Below are positions 25,664 through 34,634 of a DNA stretch of 64,000 bases, piece after piece. This DNA is from Aliivibrio fischeri ATCC 7744 = JCM 18803 = DSM 507. GTDB lineage: Bacteria > Pseudomonadota > Gammaproteobacteria > Enterobacterales > Vibrionaceae. Each line of letters begins with the position of its first letter. The first letter of the stretch is position 1. The notes beneath the pieces are model-generated. The model was not told the DNA's origin. It saw only the letters and a list, made by a program, of their open reading frames with translations, and ran no database searches. The stretch spans positions 992,001 to 1,056,000 of the forward strand of contig NZ_CP092713.1 of assembly GCF_023983475.1 (NCBI RefSeq), in the 5' to 3' direction. A program made the position numbers and the translations under genes.

Positions 25664-26081
25664 AAAAAAATTAATAATATCTTTTTTAATTATATTTATT
25701 TTTTGGTTTATCATATTTTGGATTAGCTATCAATTAATTACACCTCTAATTTTTGGTGTTGAAGTCGGTGATTCGCTATTGTTTAGTTTCGATTCATTTG
25801 TTCCTGTGGTCGTGTTTACTGCTAATGGATTTTTTCTTGAATTACTTTATTTGGGAGTCTTAGCAATAAGAGATAAGTTTAATTATAAAAACAGGGTGGT
25901 TAGAAAGTTAAAATATTATCCTATGCTAATTTTTGGAGTTATTGGATTAACTGTCAATTATGCAAATTATTTCTTAGTTATTAAGCCAAATGGCTTACTT
26001 CAATGCTCTGATAAAATGGGGTATAAACAAAATTTAATGCATGATTATGTTCACGATTTAACTTATTGTGAACGAAAATAA
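25650..26081 (+). CDS. putative immunity protein (membrane) for the PAAR effector
   Basis: 143 residues from ATG 25650, which lies 6 nt after GAGG; it overlaps the effector gene end by 14 nt. Three membrane segments are seen (IISFLIIFIFWFIIFWISYQLI, FVPVVVFTANGFFLELLYLGVLAI, YYPMLIFGVIGLTVNYANYFLVI). Immunity proteins to membrane-acting T6SS toxins are typically small membrane proteins encoded directly downstream. The role is inferred from position and topology only. Confidence 0.65.
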   Translation: MEHSRKKLIISFLIIFIFWFIIFWISYQLITPLIFGVEVGDSLLFSFDSFVPVVVFTANGFFLELLYLGVLAIRDKFNYKNRVVRKLKYYPMLIFGVIGLTVNYANYFLVIKPNGLLQCSDKMGYKQNLMHDYVHDLTYCERK

Positions 26082-26085
26082 GCGC

Positions 26086-26212
26086 ATATAACAAATGCAT
26101 CAACACGATTTGCTACACTCAGCGTTGTCAGTTTGCCTTTAGTTTCAGTGATTAAGGCAGTAAAATTCAGCTAGGTTTGCATGGTAGCAAACGTGTTATG
26201 CAGGCGTTAGCT
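26086..26212 (+). repeat. attC 28 (class 2)
   Basis: R'' ATATAAC at 26086-26092, core GTTAGCT at 26206-26212. Confidence 0.95.
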
Positions 26213-26498
26213 GTTGAACTACTTCATATTTCTATTTCAATGAAAAGTAGGTTTTGAGCATTTCGATGCATATTGAAGTAATTATTAATGAAAATTTAAA
26301 TTGAGATTTCCAATTATCTTCTTATTTACTGTGAAGTGACTCCTAGTGAGCTAGTTACTCTGGAGTGATTTCCTCAGAAAGTCGTGATTAACATACCGTT
26401 TCTTTTAGAAAACTACCGTATAAGCTGAATTTCTATGCTGTTCTAATTTAACCTAAGATACCCCAAGGACGTAACTAATCATAATAAAAGAGATTAAT

Positions 26499-26786
26499 AT
26501 GGAATTTAAAAAATTAAGTGCAGGAACAATATATAAACACCTCACAATCGGAGCTCTGATAGGCTCTTTACCTGTAGGGCTTTTATTTGGAATTTCAAGC
26601 ATGTTCGATATGTCATCGATTAAATTGAACGAGACGCCAGTAATAGGTGTGATGGCCTTGGTAGTGGCTCCACTTTTTCTATTCTTTGTTAGTATTTTCT
26701 TTATCACTTTAATCGTATTGGGTTTATGGATTTATTCACGGATTAACAAAACAAAAGTTTATTACTATCGTGATGAAAACAGCTAA
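26499..26786 (+). CDS. small two-TM membrane protein, 95 aa
   Basis: ATG 26499. Two membrane segments (HLTIGALIGSLPVGLLFGISS and GVMALVVAPLFLFFVSIFFITLIVLGLWIY). No family is recognised. The TAA stop is part of the attC R''. The 286-nt leader (26213-26498) has no frame or clear promoter that I can support, unusually long for a cassette leader here. Confidence 0.68.
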   Translation: MEFKKLSAGTIYKHLTIGALIGSLPVGLLFGISSMFDMSSIKLNETPVIGVMALVVAPLFLFFVSIFFITLIVLGLWIYSRINKTKVYYYRDENS

Positions 26787-26904
26787 CAATCGCATCAACA
26801 CGATTTGCTACGTTCGGCATTCTAGATTTCTTTGGGTTTACCGCATTAAGTGGTAAATTGGACTTAATCTGCATGATAGCAAACGTGTTATGCAGGCGTT
26901 ATGT
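26781..26904 (+). repeat. attC 29 (class 1, CAATCGCATC left end)
   Basis: R'' AGCTAAC at 26781-26787, core GTTATGT at 26898-26904. The left end is of class 4 form while the centre is class 1. Confidence 0.93.
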
Positions 26905-26924
26905 GCTTTCAAAAGGAAATTGAT

Positions 26925-27368
26925 ATGGATAATCGAGTTAGAAATCTTAAAACTGTAGATTCATGTGCGAAGTTTAGAAAAAACGCTCTTAGATTGGGAG
27001 AGAGTGACTTGGCACAACAAGCTCAAGTTAGAGCTATCGAAATTAGGGCTGAGCTATATGGATGCCAAACAATGGCGGAAAAATTATCTCTTGAAGCAGT
27101 TTATGCGTATGAAGCTATTTTAACTAAAAAGAATGGTAAAACAACACGAGCTAGTCGCACTTGGCAAATGATAAAGCGTCATGGAATAATTGAAGCAGTT
27201 GAGAGAGCAGTTAATCGAGAATCAGTAACACAAGGATATACAGCTTTAGTTGAAATGGGATTAGAAAAATATGCATTTGAAGCAGTCATTTTAAAATACC
27301 CTAAACTTTTTTCTATCGATGCAGTTAAAAAATCTGAAGAACGCATGAATATTTGGTTACGCACATAA
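26925..27368 (+). CDS. hypothetical helical protein, 147 aa
   Basis: ATG 26925 follows AAAGGA at 26912-26917; the frame extends back into the attC but without a ribosome site. It reads MDNRVRNLKTVDSCAKFRKNALRLGESDLAQQAQVRAIEIRAE, then AYEAILTKKNGKTTRASRTWQMIKRHGIIEAVERAVNRE. It is basic, soluble and helical. No recognised family. The ASRTWQMIKRHG segment could be a helix-turn-helix. Confidence 0.7.
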   Translation: MDNRVRNLKTVDSCAKFRKNALRLGESDLAQQAQVRAIEIRAELYGCQTMAEKLSLEAVYAYEAILTKKNGKTTRASRTWQMIKRHGIIEAVERAVNRESVTQGYTALVEMGLEKYAFEAVILKYPKLFSIDAVKKSEERMNIWLRT

Positions 27369-27489
27369 CAAATGCATCAACACGATTTGCTACACTCGGC
27401 GTTGTCAGTTTGTCTTTAGTTTCAGTGATTAAGGCAGTAAAATTCAGTTAAGCCTGTATCGTAGCAAACGTGTTATGCAGGCGTTATGT
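27363..27489 (+). repeat. attC 30 (class 2)
   Basis: R'' ACATAAC at 27363-27369, core GTTATGT at 27483-27489. Confidence 0.95.
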
Positions 27490-27601
27490 GCTTTTTTGTT
27501 GCTTATAGGTGGTCTTTCTTTTCTATTGAACTAGTGCACATTTTATTTATCGTGAAAGGTATACCTTAGTCTTTGTATTAATTAAGCAAAGAGTGTGAGT
27601 T

Positions 27602-27901
27602 ATGATCAAACAATGGAAAAATAAACGCTTTGAACGCTGGGCTCTTACACGTAAAAAAGGACAGCTAAATTATGTGCTCAAACAAACTTTGCTCATTGGT
27701 GGCGCGGTTTTTTTTGGGTATTTGGTTGGGTTTATTGTTTTCGACAAAGTTCGTTCATGGGAAGAATACCGATTAGACTTATACGTTCAAATTCCTTTTT
27801 TGTTCGTTTTTGGACTAATCCTGAATTACTTTGGGTGGATAATAAATGAAGTGATTTACGAAAAAGAATATAAGAAAAGAGGGTTATCAAAACCTAAGTA
27901 A
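27602..27901 (+). CDS. small membrane protein, 99 aa
   Basis: ATG 27602. A basic N-terminus (IKQWKNKRFERWALTRKKGQLNYVLKQ) precedes two membrane segments (TLLIGGAVFFGYLVGFIVF and IPFLFVFGLILNYFGWI) and a charged tail. No recognised family. Confidence 0.68.
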   Translation: MIKQWKNKRFERWALTRKKGQLNYVLKQTLLIGGAVFFGYLVGFIVFDKVRSWEEYRLDLYVQIPFLFVFGLILNYFGWIINEVIYEKEYKKRGLSKPK

Positions 27902-27930
27902 ATAAATATGGTATTTAAAGTTTGCTACGC

Positions 27931-28057
27931 ACATAACAAATGCATCAACACGATTTGCTACACTCGGCATTGTCAGTTTGCCTTTAGTTTCAGTGACTAA
28001 GGCGTTAAAATTCAGCTAGGATTGTATCGTAGCAAACGTGTTATGCAGGCGTTATAC
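27931..28057 (+). repeat. attC 31 (class 2)
   Basis: R'' ACATAAC at 27931-27937, core GTTATAC at 28051-28057. Confidence 0.95.
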
Positions 28058-28513
28058 GAACTCTGAGAATGCAGTTTTTTGGTTCAGTTCAGCGATTGAA
28101 CCATTAGTTTTTTAGGTATGAAAGTAGGGTGGTTTTCCTTTTTCTTTGTTTCCTTTTGGTGTTCGTTTCATCAGGTTCGGCATTGAACTATTATTGCCCC
28201 AAATTCAGGCGTTTCAGAGGCTATTTTAGGCTTCAATTGTTCTTTGGTGTTGCCTCATTTTAGCCTGCATCAGTGTTTTCCTCTCAGCATTTTCAATCCC
28301 AATTGTGGTTAGGATATTTGGTTTATTAGCTCAAAACCTGATGAAACCAAGTCGTACAAATGGTGTAAGAAAAAGGGATTGTTTCGTTTCACAGTTATTG
28401 TCGTTGATTGGATATTTTGCTCGCTTAATTGAGCCAGTCTAATTAAAATCGTTTTACAGCAAATCTTGGTAAATCAGTTCTTTACCAAGTTAATTGGAGC
28501 GAAAGCAAGGTTC
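28052..28513 (+). repeat. type-B ORF-less cassette body, copy B4
   Basis: TTATACGAACTCTGAG sub-type ending GTTCGTATAAC. The 5' hairpin is GGTTCA/TGAACC (28081-28102), a compensated change relative to GGCTCA/TGAGCC in other copies. Confidence 0.85.
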
Positions 28514-28620
28514 GTATAACAAAGCAATCAACACGATGCTAATTACACTCGGCGTTTGTGGTTTGAAGTATAATTGGTTGGGAAAGTAAGGCGTTCGCAC
28601 GTGTTATTGCGGCGTTATGT
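28514..28620 (+). repeat. attC 32 (class 5)
   Basis: R'' GTATAAC at 28514-28520, core GTTATGT at 28614-28620. Confidence 0.93.
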
Positions 28621-28636
28621 GTTTTAGGAGAAAACT

Positions 28637-28918
28637 ATGAACCCAGAGAAATATCAGAGAAGTATTCGCATGTTATGTCCTACATGTGGTTGTAGTGATT
28701 TTAATATTGAGCGTGGAGCAGACCATGCAATAGAAGTAATGGAATGTGCACGGTGCAACCGCTCACTCACTAAGGATGAGTTATTGCTAGAAAATAGTGA
28801 AGCTGTTCATGAAAACATTCAAGAAGTCAAGCCAGAGATACTTGAAGACGCAGCAGATAAAATACGGGAAATGTTACATAATGCAGTTAAGGGCAACAAG
28901 AATATTAGGTTTAAATAA
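28637..28918 (+). CDS. small zinc-ribbon-like protein
   Basis: 93 residues, ATG after AGGAGAAA. CPTCG near residue 14 and CARC near residue 32 form a two-CxxC zinc ribbon. The C-terminal half is acidic and helical (ENIQEVKPEILEDAADKIREMLHNAVKG). It is the first gene of a two-gene cassette; its TAA stop overlaps the next ATG by one base, so translation is coupled. Function unknown. Confidence 0.75.
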   Translation: MNPEKYQRSIRMLCPTCGCSDFNIERGADHAIEVMECARCNRSLTKDELLLENSEAVHENIQEVKPEILEDAADKIREMLHNAVKGNKNIRFK

Positions 28919-29391
28919 TGGCTATTACAATTGATTTTGGTGATATTGTTTCAACATTTGCTTTGATTTTGTCATCGTATGCTACTTGGAAAACAGTGGT
29001 TTTTAACAAACGTCAAAAGTCACTTATTGATAGTCAAGAGAGACTAAATAAGCTGTTAGTTGATAAAGAAACAGGTGAAGTATTAAGCGATAAAAAGGCT
29101 GATCTGAGCGCTAATATTATTCATCTTGGTAATAATAAGTATAAGCTCAAGGTTTTGAATAAAGGTAAATCTGTTGCTCGAAATGTTAGAATTGAATTTC
29201 CTGAAGGTAATCATATTGTCATTGATTCGGAAATTCATGATAAGTTTCCTCTTGAATCTTTAGAAACTTTTGGGTCTGTTGAGTTAATTGCAATAGTACA
29301 TACGCAAACGCCGAGTAAGCATACAATTAAACTACTTTGGGCTGATGATTATAGAAACAATAATGAGAAATTGGTCTATCCAACAGTATAA
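28918..29391 (+). CDS. membrane-anchored protein with beta domain, 157 aa
   Basis: The ATG overlaps the upstream stop (TAATG). An N-terminal membrane segment (IVSTFALILSSYATWKTVVF) and a short charged helix precede a beta-rich domain (NIIHLGNNKYKLKVLNKGKSVARNVRIEFP) resembling an Ig-like fold. No recognised family. Its partner is the zinc-ribbon protein. Confidence 0.72.
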   Translation: MAITIDFGDIVSTFALILSSYATWKTVVFNKRQKSLIDSQERLNKLLVDKETGEVLSDKKADLSANIIHLGNNKYKLKVLNKGKSVARNVRIEFPEGNHIVIDSEIHDKFPLESLETFGSVELIAIVHTQTPSKHTIKLLWADDYRNNNEKLVYPTV

Positions 29392-29393
29392 AC

Positions 29394-29520
29394 ACATAAC
29401 AAATGCATCAACACGATTTGCTACACTCGGCGTTGTCAGTTTACCTTTAGTTTCAGTGATTAAGGCGTTAAAATTCAGCTAGGTCTGTATCGTAGCAAAC
29501 GTGTTATGCAGGCGTTATAT
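29394..29520 (+). repeat. attC 33 (class 2)
   Basis: R'' ACATAAC at 29394-29400, core GTTATAT at 29514-29520. Confidence 0.95.
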
Positions 29521-29544
29521 GGTTTCATCATTTATGGAGTTAAA

Positions 29545-30072
29545 ATGAAATTTGTAGAATTAGTAATTGAGCATTGGAGTCAGGTAATTAGTTTATTAGC
29601 AGTAGTAGCGGCGTTTTTGTCATCTTGTGCTGCATTTATGTCAGCATTTTCAGCAAAAAAATCAGCTAACTTGGCTGAATCACAACAAAAATTATTATTA
29701 ATTCAATCTATCTCAAACTCATTACAGTCAATCTGTAGTGGTGTTAATTTAGCTAAGGAAACTAAAACGACTATCGATTTTGCTTACGCAGAATTAGCGG
29801 TGTTTTGTGGGCAGGTTGGGGGGAGTCGTCAAATTGTAGCTAATAAACAAACTGAAGAACGTGTAAATGATTTATTGCCACTCGAAGACATTGCGTTAAA
29901 TAAGTTAGCTTTAATAAGTAGTTTTTCTTCTTTAACGATTTCACAATTAATAATTGAGCAAGCCTCCTATGAGGCTTTCAACCAACAAGTAGCAAGCTCT
30001 TGGTCTTTGTTAAACCAAGAGTTAGGTGATGTCATGCGGTCACTAGAAATACACAGAAAAAAAGCCATATAA
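29545..30072 (+). CDS. membrane-anchored helical protein, 175 aa
   Basis: ATG 29545 follows GGAG at 29535-29538; an upstream in-frame ATG is inside the attC. One N-terminal membrane segment (VISLLAVVAAFLSSCAAFMSAF) is followed by long amphipathic helices. No recognised family. The stop overlaps R'' of attC 34. Confidence 0.7.
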   Translation: MKFVELVIEHWSQVISLLAVVAAFLSSCAAFMSAFSAKKSANLAESQQKLLLIQSISNSLQSICSGVNLAKETKTTIDFAYAELAVFCGQVGGSRQIVANKQTEERVNDLLPLEDIALNKLALISSFSSLTISQLIIEQASYEAFNQQVASSWSLLNQELGDVMRSLEIHRKKAI

Positions 30073-30191
30073 CAAATGCATCAACACGATTCACTACACT
30101 CGGCATCTCAGGTTGTCGAGTGTTTCTCGTTTTAAGGCGTCAATATTAAGTATAATCGCATAGTAGTAAACGTGTTATGCAGGCGTTATGG
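30067..30191 (+). repeat. attC 34 (class 3)
   Basis: R'' ATATAAC at 30067-30073, core GTTATGG at 30185-30191. The left arm reads GATTCACTAC, one base off its partner. Confidence 0.93.
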
Positions 30192-30205
30192 TGCAGGAGA
30201 TTAAA

Positions 30206-30541
30206 ATGGTTTATTTGTTAGCTAATAAAGGTGATAAAAACCAAATGTTATATGCTTTTGATCCAACATTACCAATGGATCAAATAAATTATAAATTGGT
30301 TCGTCTTACTCATGTTGAGTACGATAATGAGGGTAACATACTGGTTAACAGTAAGATTCTTTCTGAACTTGAAAGTTTAAATGTCCCACTTTTTGAGAAG
30401 AAATCTTCTGCGAAACTGTTTGTTAAAGGGTTGTCATTAGTTCCAAGTGTAAAATATATTGGTATACGCTTTCGGCTTTCTCATGAACTCAATATGATTA
30501 AACTCGACGGGCAATCAAGCTGGACTCAACTTAATCGATAA
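30206..30541 (+). CDS. hypothetical protein, 111 aa
   Basis: ATG 30206 lies 7 nt after AGGAG. Reads MVYLLANKGDKNQMLYAFDPTLPMDQINYKLVRLTHVEYD, with mixed strands and helices, soluble. No recognised family. The cassette termini match over 11 nt (GTTATGGTGCA and TGCACCATAAC). Confidence 0.68.
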   Translation: MVYLLANKGDKNQMLYAFDPTLPMDQINYKLVRLTHVEYDNEGNILVNSKILSELESLNVPLFEKKSSAKLFVKGLSLVPSVKYIGIRFRLSHELNMIKLDGQSSWTQLNR

Positions 30542-30553
30542 CTAAAAGTTGCA

Positions 30554-30678
30554 CCATAACAAATGCATCAACACGATTTGCTACATTCGGCATTCTAGAT
30601 TTCTTTTGGTTTACCGTGTTAAGTGGTAAATTTGAGCTTAATCTGCATAGTAGCAAACGTGTTATGCAGGCGTTACAC
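30554..30678 (+). repeat. attC 35 (class 1)
   Basis: R'' CCATAAC at 30554-30560, core GTTACAC at 30672-30678. Confidence 0.95.
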
Positions 30679-31133
30679 GAACTAAAGATTGCAGTTTTTT
30701 TGGCTCAGTTCAGCGATTGAGCCGTTAGTTTTTTAGGCGTGAAAGTAGGGTGGCCTTCCTTCTTCTTTACTGCCTTTTAGCTCTCGTTTCATCTTGTTCG
30801 GCAATTAACTATTGTCGGTCTAAGTTCATGCGTTTCAGAGGCTATTTTACGCTTCAATGGTTCTTTGGTTATGCCTCATTTTATTCTGCGTCAGTGCTTT
30901 CCTCGCGGCATTCTCAATCCCAATTGTGGCGAGGATATTTGGTTTATCAGTACAAAACTTGTTGAAACCAAATCGTTCAAATGATGCTAGAAAAAGGATT
31001 GCTTCGTTTCACAGTTATTGCCGTTGATTGGATATTTTGCTCGCTTAGTTGAGTCAGTCTAATTAAAATCCTTTAACAGCAAATCTTGGTAAATCAGTTC
31101 TTTACCAATTAAAGTGAAGCGTTGACAAAGATC
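30673..31133 (+). repeat. type-B ORF-less cassette body, copy B5
   Basis: TTACACGAACTAAAG sub-type with GGCTCA/TGAGCC hairpin and TTGGTAAA/TTTACCAA hairpin. No conserved frame. Confidence 0.85.
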
Positions 31134-31240
31134 GTGTAACAAAGCAATCAACACGATGCTAATTACACTCGGCGTTTGTGGTTTGAAGTATAATTGGTTT
31201 GGAAAGTCAGTCGTTCGCACGTGTTATTGCGGCGTTATGC
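31134..31240 (+). repeat. attC 36 (class 5)
   Basis: R'' GTGTAAC at 31134-31140, core GTTATGC at 31234-31240. Confidence 0.93.
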
Positions 31241-31249
31241 GCAGTCAAA

Positions 31250-31278
31250 TTAACCTATTGAATTGCCTGTGTTATAAT
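31250..31278 (+). promoter_or_regulatory. candidate promoter of the TIR-like gene
   Basis: TATAAT at 31273-31278 with a weak TTAACC at 31250-31255, 17 nt apart. It lies 31 nt before the ATG. Confidence 0.4.
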
Positions 31279-31309
31279 AAAAGCCTTGTTAAAAGTAGGT
31301 GTAAAGTAA

Positions 31310-32161
31310 ATGGAAAAACCACGATTATTTATTGGATCGTCTTCGGAAAGCTATGATGTCGCAAGCGCTTGTAATGTCTGTTTAGATCGAAAAGTTGAAG
31401 TAACCATTTGGGATAAAATCTTTGAACCTGGCGGTGATACTTTAAGCTCATTGTTAACTAAAGCAAATAATGTGGATTTTGCATTATTTATCTTTACTCC
31501 TGATGACCTCACTAATATGAGAGAAAACTTAAAGCCAACCGTCCGTGATAATGTTTTATTTGAACTTGGATTATTTATAGGTGCTTTAGGAAAAGAACGC
31601 TGTTTTATATTAAAACCGCGAGATGAAAAGCTGCATATGCCAACCGACCTTCTTGGGATAAATACTTGTGATTATGCTCCAAATCGTGGTGATGGAGATA
31701 TGGAATCGGCAGTAAATGCAGCTTGTACTAGATTTATAACACAGATTAAAAAACTAGGTTTTTTTCAACGTCAGTCTAGAGATATTGTAAAAGTTAATAG
31801 CAAAAAAGGGATGCCTGAACACCAAATTACGGATTCGATGATTAAAATGATGGGGACGTTATTACCAACATTAACAGATCGTATGTATTTAAATTCTTCT
31901 GAATTTCAAAGTTCAATCCCAGATTATAAGTTCAACTTATCTTTAATTAAGCTTGAGAAACTCAATTTAATCGAAAGAGTTATAGATAGTGATTTTAATG
32001 GTAATGAGTGGTTTGGTTATAAACTCACAGGTGATGGAGGTGACTATCTTCTAGATAATGAAGATAGTTTAGATAAGATATTTAATCCGCCTCAAGTTCA
32101 AGCTATTCCAAAGCAATATGCTGAACCACCAATGAACTTTGATGATGATATCCCGTTCTGA
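31310..32161 (+). CDS. TIR-like nucleotide-binding effector with SSB-type C-terminal tail
   Basis: 283 residues. Residues 4-145 form a TIR-like domain of the CAP12/Pycsar-effector type: RLFIGSSSESYDVA, EVTIWDKIFEPGGDTLSSLL, VDFALFIFTPDD, RDNVLFELGLFIGALGKERCFIL (catalytic Glu context). Such domains cleave NAD+ or bind nucleotides when defence is triggered. Residues 165-255 look like a winged helix. The last residues are EPPMNFDDDIPF, matching the SSB C-terminal tip, preceded by a flexible Pro/Gln linker. The kinase at 54387 ends the same way. No cyclase is in the cassette, so the trigger may come through the SSB-like tail. Confidence 0.82.
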   Translation: MEKPRLFIGSSSESYDVASACNVCLDRKVEVTIWDKIFEPGGDTLSSLLTKANNVDFALFIFTPDDLTNMRENLKPTVRDNVLFELGLFIGALGKERCFILKPRDEKLHMPTDLLGINTCDYAPNRGDGDMESAVNAACTRFITQIKKLGFFQRQSRDIVKVNSKKGMPEHQITDSMIKMMGTLLPTLTDRMYLNSSEFQSSIPDYKFNLSLIKLEKLNLIERVIDSDFNGNEWFGYKLTGDGGDYLLDNEDSLDKIFNPPQVQAIPKQYAEPPMNFDDDIPF

Positions 32162-32168
32162 GGCGTGC

Positions 32169-32293
32169 GCATAACAAATGCATCAACACGATTTACTACA
32201 CTCGGCATCTCAGGTTGTCGGGTGTTTCTCGTTTTAAGGCGTCAATTTTAAGTATAATTGCATAGTAGCAAACGTGTTATGCAGGCGTTATAT
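32169..32293 (+). repeat. attC 37 (class 3)
   Basis: R'' GCATAAC at 32169-32175, core GTTATAT at 32287-32293. Arms ACTAC/GTAGC carry one mismatch. Confidence 0.93.
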
Positions 32294-32376
32294 TTTTCCT
32301 ATATGATATTTACTGTTTGCATTCACAGTTGTGTTTATGTACAGTTCCGTTGATTGTAATTAATAGGAATGAAGTT

Positions 32377-32979
32377 ATGAAAAGTACAAATAGAGTTGCA
32401 ATTGTATGGATGTTGTCCGTCTCTTCTTTTTCTTCTTTTGCTTCGAGTGATAAAGTCAATATGGCAATGGAAGCTGCGCAAGCCCTATGTACAACACCGC
32501 AGCAATTTGGCAATGGAACAAGTCTTAAAATTTCTGCGAGTGCTAAGGCGAATGTAGGCAAAATTATACGAAATCTGGTATCTGCTGAAAGTCAAGTGGA
32601 TGCAGAGTACACAGAGGAAGATTGGCTAGGTGTGAGGCAAGAGGAACTTGCTGAAGCAATGAAAAATAGTAACAGTTGTAAGAGTCAGGTTTTTACTTTA
32701 GTAATGCAAGATTTTGGAGGAGAAGGTTGGCAGAAAAATACAAAAGAACAACAAAAAAAACAACCTTATTTAAGCAATCCTGATGGCGGAACTACTGCTA
32801 TAACCAAAACATCTGATGTTTTTGATTATAAAGATGCATGTTATGCGGAATCAGGATCTAAAGTTAAATTACTAAGCGAGGAGCAAACTCCTTTTACAAG
32901 CATGATTAAAGTTAGAATTTTAAATGGCACTTGTATAGGGCGAATTGGCTGGACAAGTAAGAATAACTATAAAATATAA
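32377..32979 (+). CDS. secreted protein with SH3-like C-terminus, 200 aa
   Basis: ATG 32377 after AGGAATG. The N-terminus is a signal peptide (MKSTNRVAIVWMLSVSSFSSFAS, cleavage likely after AS). The mature part has paired cysteines. The C-terminal 45 residues (ACYAESGSKVKLLSEEQ, then IKVRILNGTCIGRIGWTSKNNY) resemble a bacterial SH3-type domain. Probably periplasmic. Function unknown. Confidence 0.75.
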   Translation: MKSTNRVAIVWMLSVSSFSSFASSDKVNMAMEAAQALCTTPQQFGNGTSLKISASAKANVGKIIRNLVSAESQVDAEYTEEDWLGVRQEELAEAMKNSNSCKSQVFTLVMQDFGGEGWQKNTKEQQKKQPYLSNPDGGTTAITKTSDVFDYKDACYAESGSKVKLLSEEQTPFTSMIKVRILNGTCIGRIGWTSKNNYKI

Positions 32980-33099
32980 CAAATGCATCAACACGATTTA
33001 CTACACTCGGCAATCTCAGTTTGCCGGGTGTTTCTCGTTTTAAGGCGTCAATATTGAGTATAATTGCATAGTAGTAAACGTGTTATGCAGGCGTTACAC
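32974..33099 (+). repeat. attC 38 (class 3)
   Basis: R'' ATATAAC at 32974-32980, core GTTACAC at 33093-33099. Confidence 0.95.
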
Positions 33100-33553
33100 G
33101 AACTCTAAGATCGCAGTTTTTTGGCTCAGTTCAGCGATTGAGCCGTTAGTTTTTTAGGTGTGAAAGTAGGTGATTTTCCTTCTTCTTTGTTTCCTTTTAA
33201 TATTCGTTTCATCTGGTTCGGCAATTGACTATTATTGCCAAAAGTTCATGGGTTTCAGAAACTAATTCAGGCTTCAATTGTTCATTGCCTTGCCTCATTT
33301 TAGTCTGCATCAGTGTTTTGCTCGCAGCATTTTCAATCCCAATTGTTGTTGGGATATTTGGTTTATCAGCTCAAAACAGGCTGAAACCAAATCGTACAAA
33401 TGGTGTAAGAAAAAGGGATTGTTTCGTTTCACAGTTATTGCCGTTGAAATGATATTTTGCTCGCTTAATTGAGCCAGTCTAATTAAACTCAGTTTACAGT
33501 AAATCTTGGTAAATCAATTCTTTACCAAGTTAATAGAAGCGTTGACAAAGATC
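33094..33553 (+). repeat. type-B ORF-less cassette body, copy B6
   Basis: TTACACGAACTCTAAG start, GATCGTGTAAC end, GGCTCA/TGAGCC hairpin. Ends in a class 2 attC like B2. It is followed directly by type-A copy A4. Confidence 0.85.
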
Positions 33554-33680
33554 GTGTAACAAATGCATCAACACGATTTGCTACACTCGGCGTTGTCAGT
33601 TTGTCTTTAGTTTCAGTGATTAAGGCAGTAAAATTCAACTAGGTCTGTATGGTAGCAAACGTGTTATGCAGGCGTTGTGC
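33554..33680 (+). repeat. attC 39 (class 2)
   Basis: R'' GTGTAAC at 33554-33560, core GTTGTGC at 33674-33680. Confidence 0.95.
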
Positions 33681-34130
33681 GTACTGAGTCCGAAATTTTT
33701 TGCACGGTTCATCAAAAGGATCGAGGCTTTCGTAGTTTCGGCTTAGTAAGCGTGAATTTCTTCTTTGCTTCCTTTTGCTTTTCATTTCATCAGGTTCGGC
33801 AAATTAGCCCTTATTTCCCCAAGTTCAGGCGTTTCAGAGGCTATTTTACGCTTCAATTGTTCTTTGGTTATGCCTCATTTTGGCCTGTATCAGTGTTTTC
33901 CTCTTAGCATTTTCAATCCCAGTTGTGGCAAGGATATTTGGTTTATCAGCTCCAAATCTGCTGAAACCAAGCAGTTCAAATGGCGTAAAAAATGTATTTT
34001 TTCCATTTACTTTATCTCGCAATTTAAGAACATTTTGTTCGCTTAATTGGCATCGGTAAATTAGAATCTAGGCTTAGAAAATCTTGGCAGGGCAGTTCTT
34101 TACCAAGCTGGCCAAGCCGAAAGTAAGCAC
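33675..34130 (+). repeat. type-A ORF-less cassette body, copy A4
   Basis: Standard A layout. Two overlapping short frames exist but are not shared by other copies. Adjacent to the chimeric A5 cassette. Confidence 0.85.
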
Positions 34131-34255
34131 GCACAACAATCGCATCAACACGATTTATTACATTCGGCGTTCTGGGTTTGCCTTTAGCTTTGTGATTAAG
34201 GCGGTTAATTCAGGTTGGTTTGTATAGTAATAAACGTGTTATGCCAGCGTTGTGC
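34131..34255 (+). repeat. attC 40 (class 4)
   Basis: R'' GCACAAC at 34131-34137, core GTTGTGC at 34249-34255. Confidence 0.94.
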
Positions 34256-34560
34256 GTACTAAGCCCGAAATTTTTTGCACGGTTCATCAATGGAAACGAG
34301 ACTTTTGTAAACGCTATTTAGCTATCACAAATCCTCTTCTTTGTTGCCTTTTAGTATTCGTTTCATCAGGTTCGGCAATTAAGTATTGTCGGCCTAAATT
34401 CAGGCGTTTCAGAGGCATTTTTACGCTTCAATTGTTCTTTGGTTATGCCTTTTTCAGTTTGCATCAATGTTTTGTTGGCAGTATTTTCAATCCCGATTAT
34501 AGCGAGAATATTTTGTTTATCAATTCCAAATATTCTGAAATTAAATCGTTCGAATAATGC
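34250..34560 (+). repeat. type-A cassette A5, 5' part (chimeric cassette)
   Basis: Begins TTGTGCGTACTAAGCCCG and follows the A consensus through the CCAAAT-CTGAAA-TCGTTCGAAT region, then turns into the leader of a protein gene. The 3' part is at 35419-35498. Confidence 0.8.
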
Positions 34561-34634
34561 AAAAAATTTCCATTCTTCACGAGGAATATATATATTTAAC
34601 TCACTTAAATGAAATAACAAAATTGGAGCGTAAT

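Noticed and set aside
31310-32161. Complete CBASS or Pycsar system
   Set aside because: Only the TIR-like effector is present; no cyclase gene is in this or adjacent cassettes.
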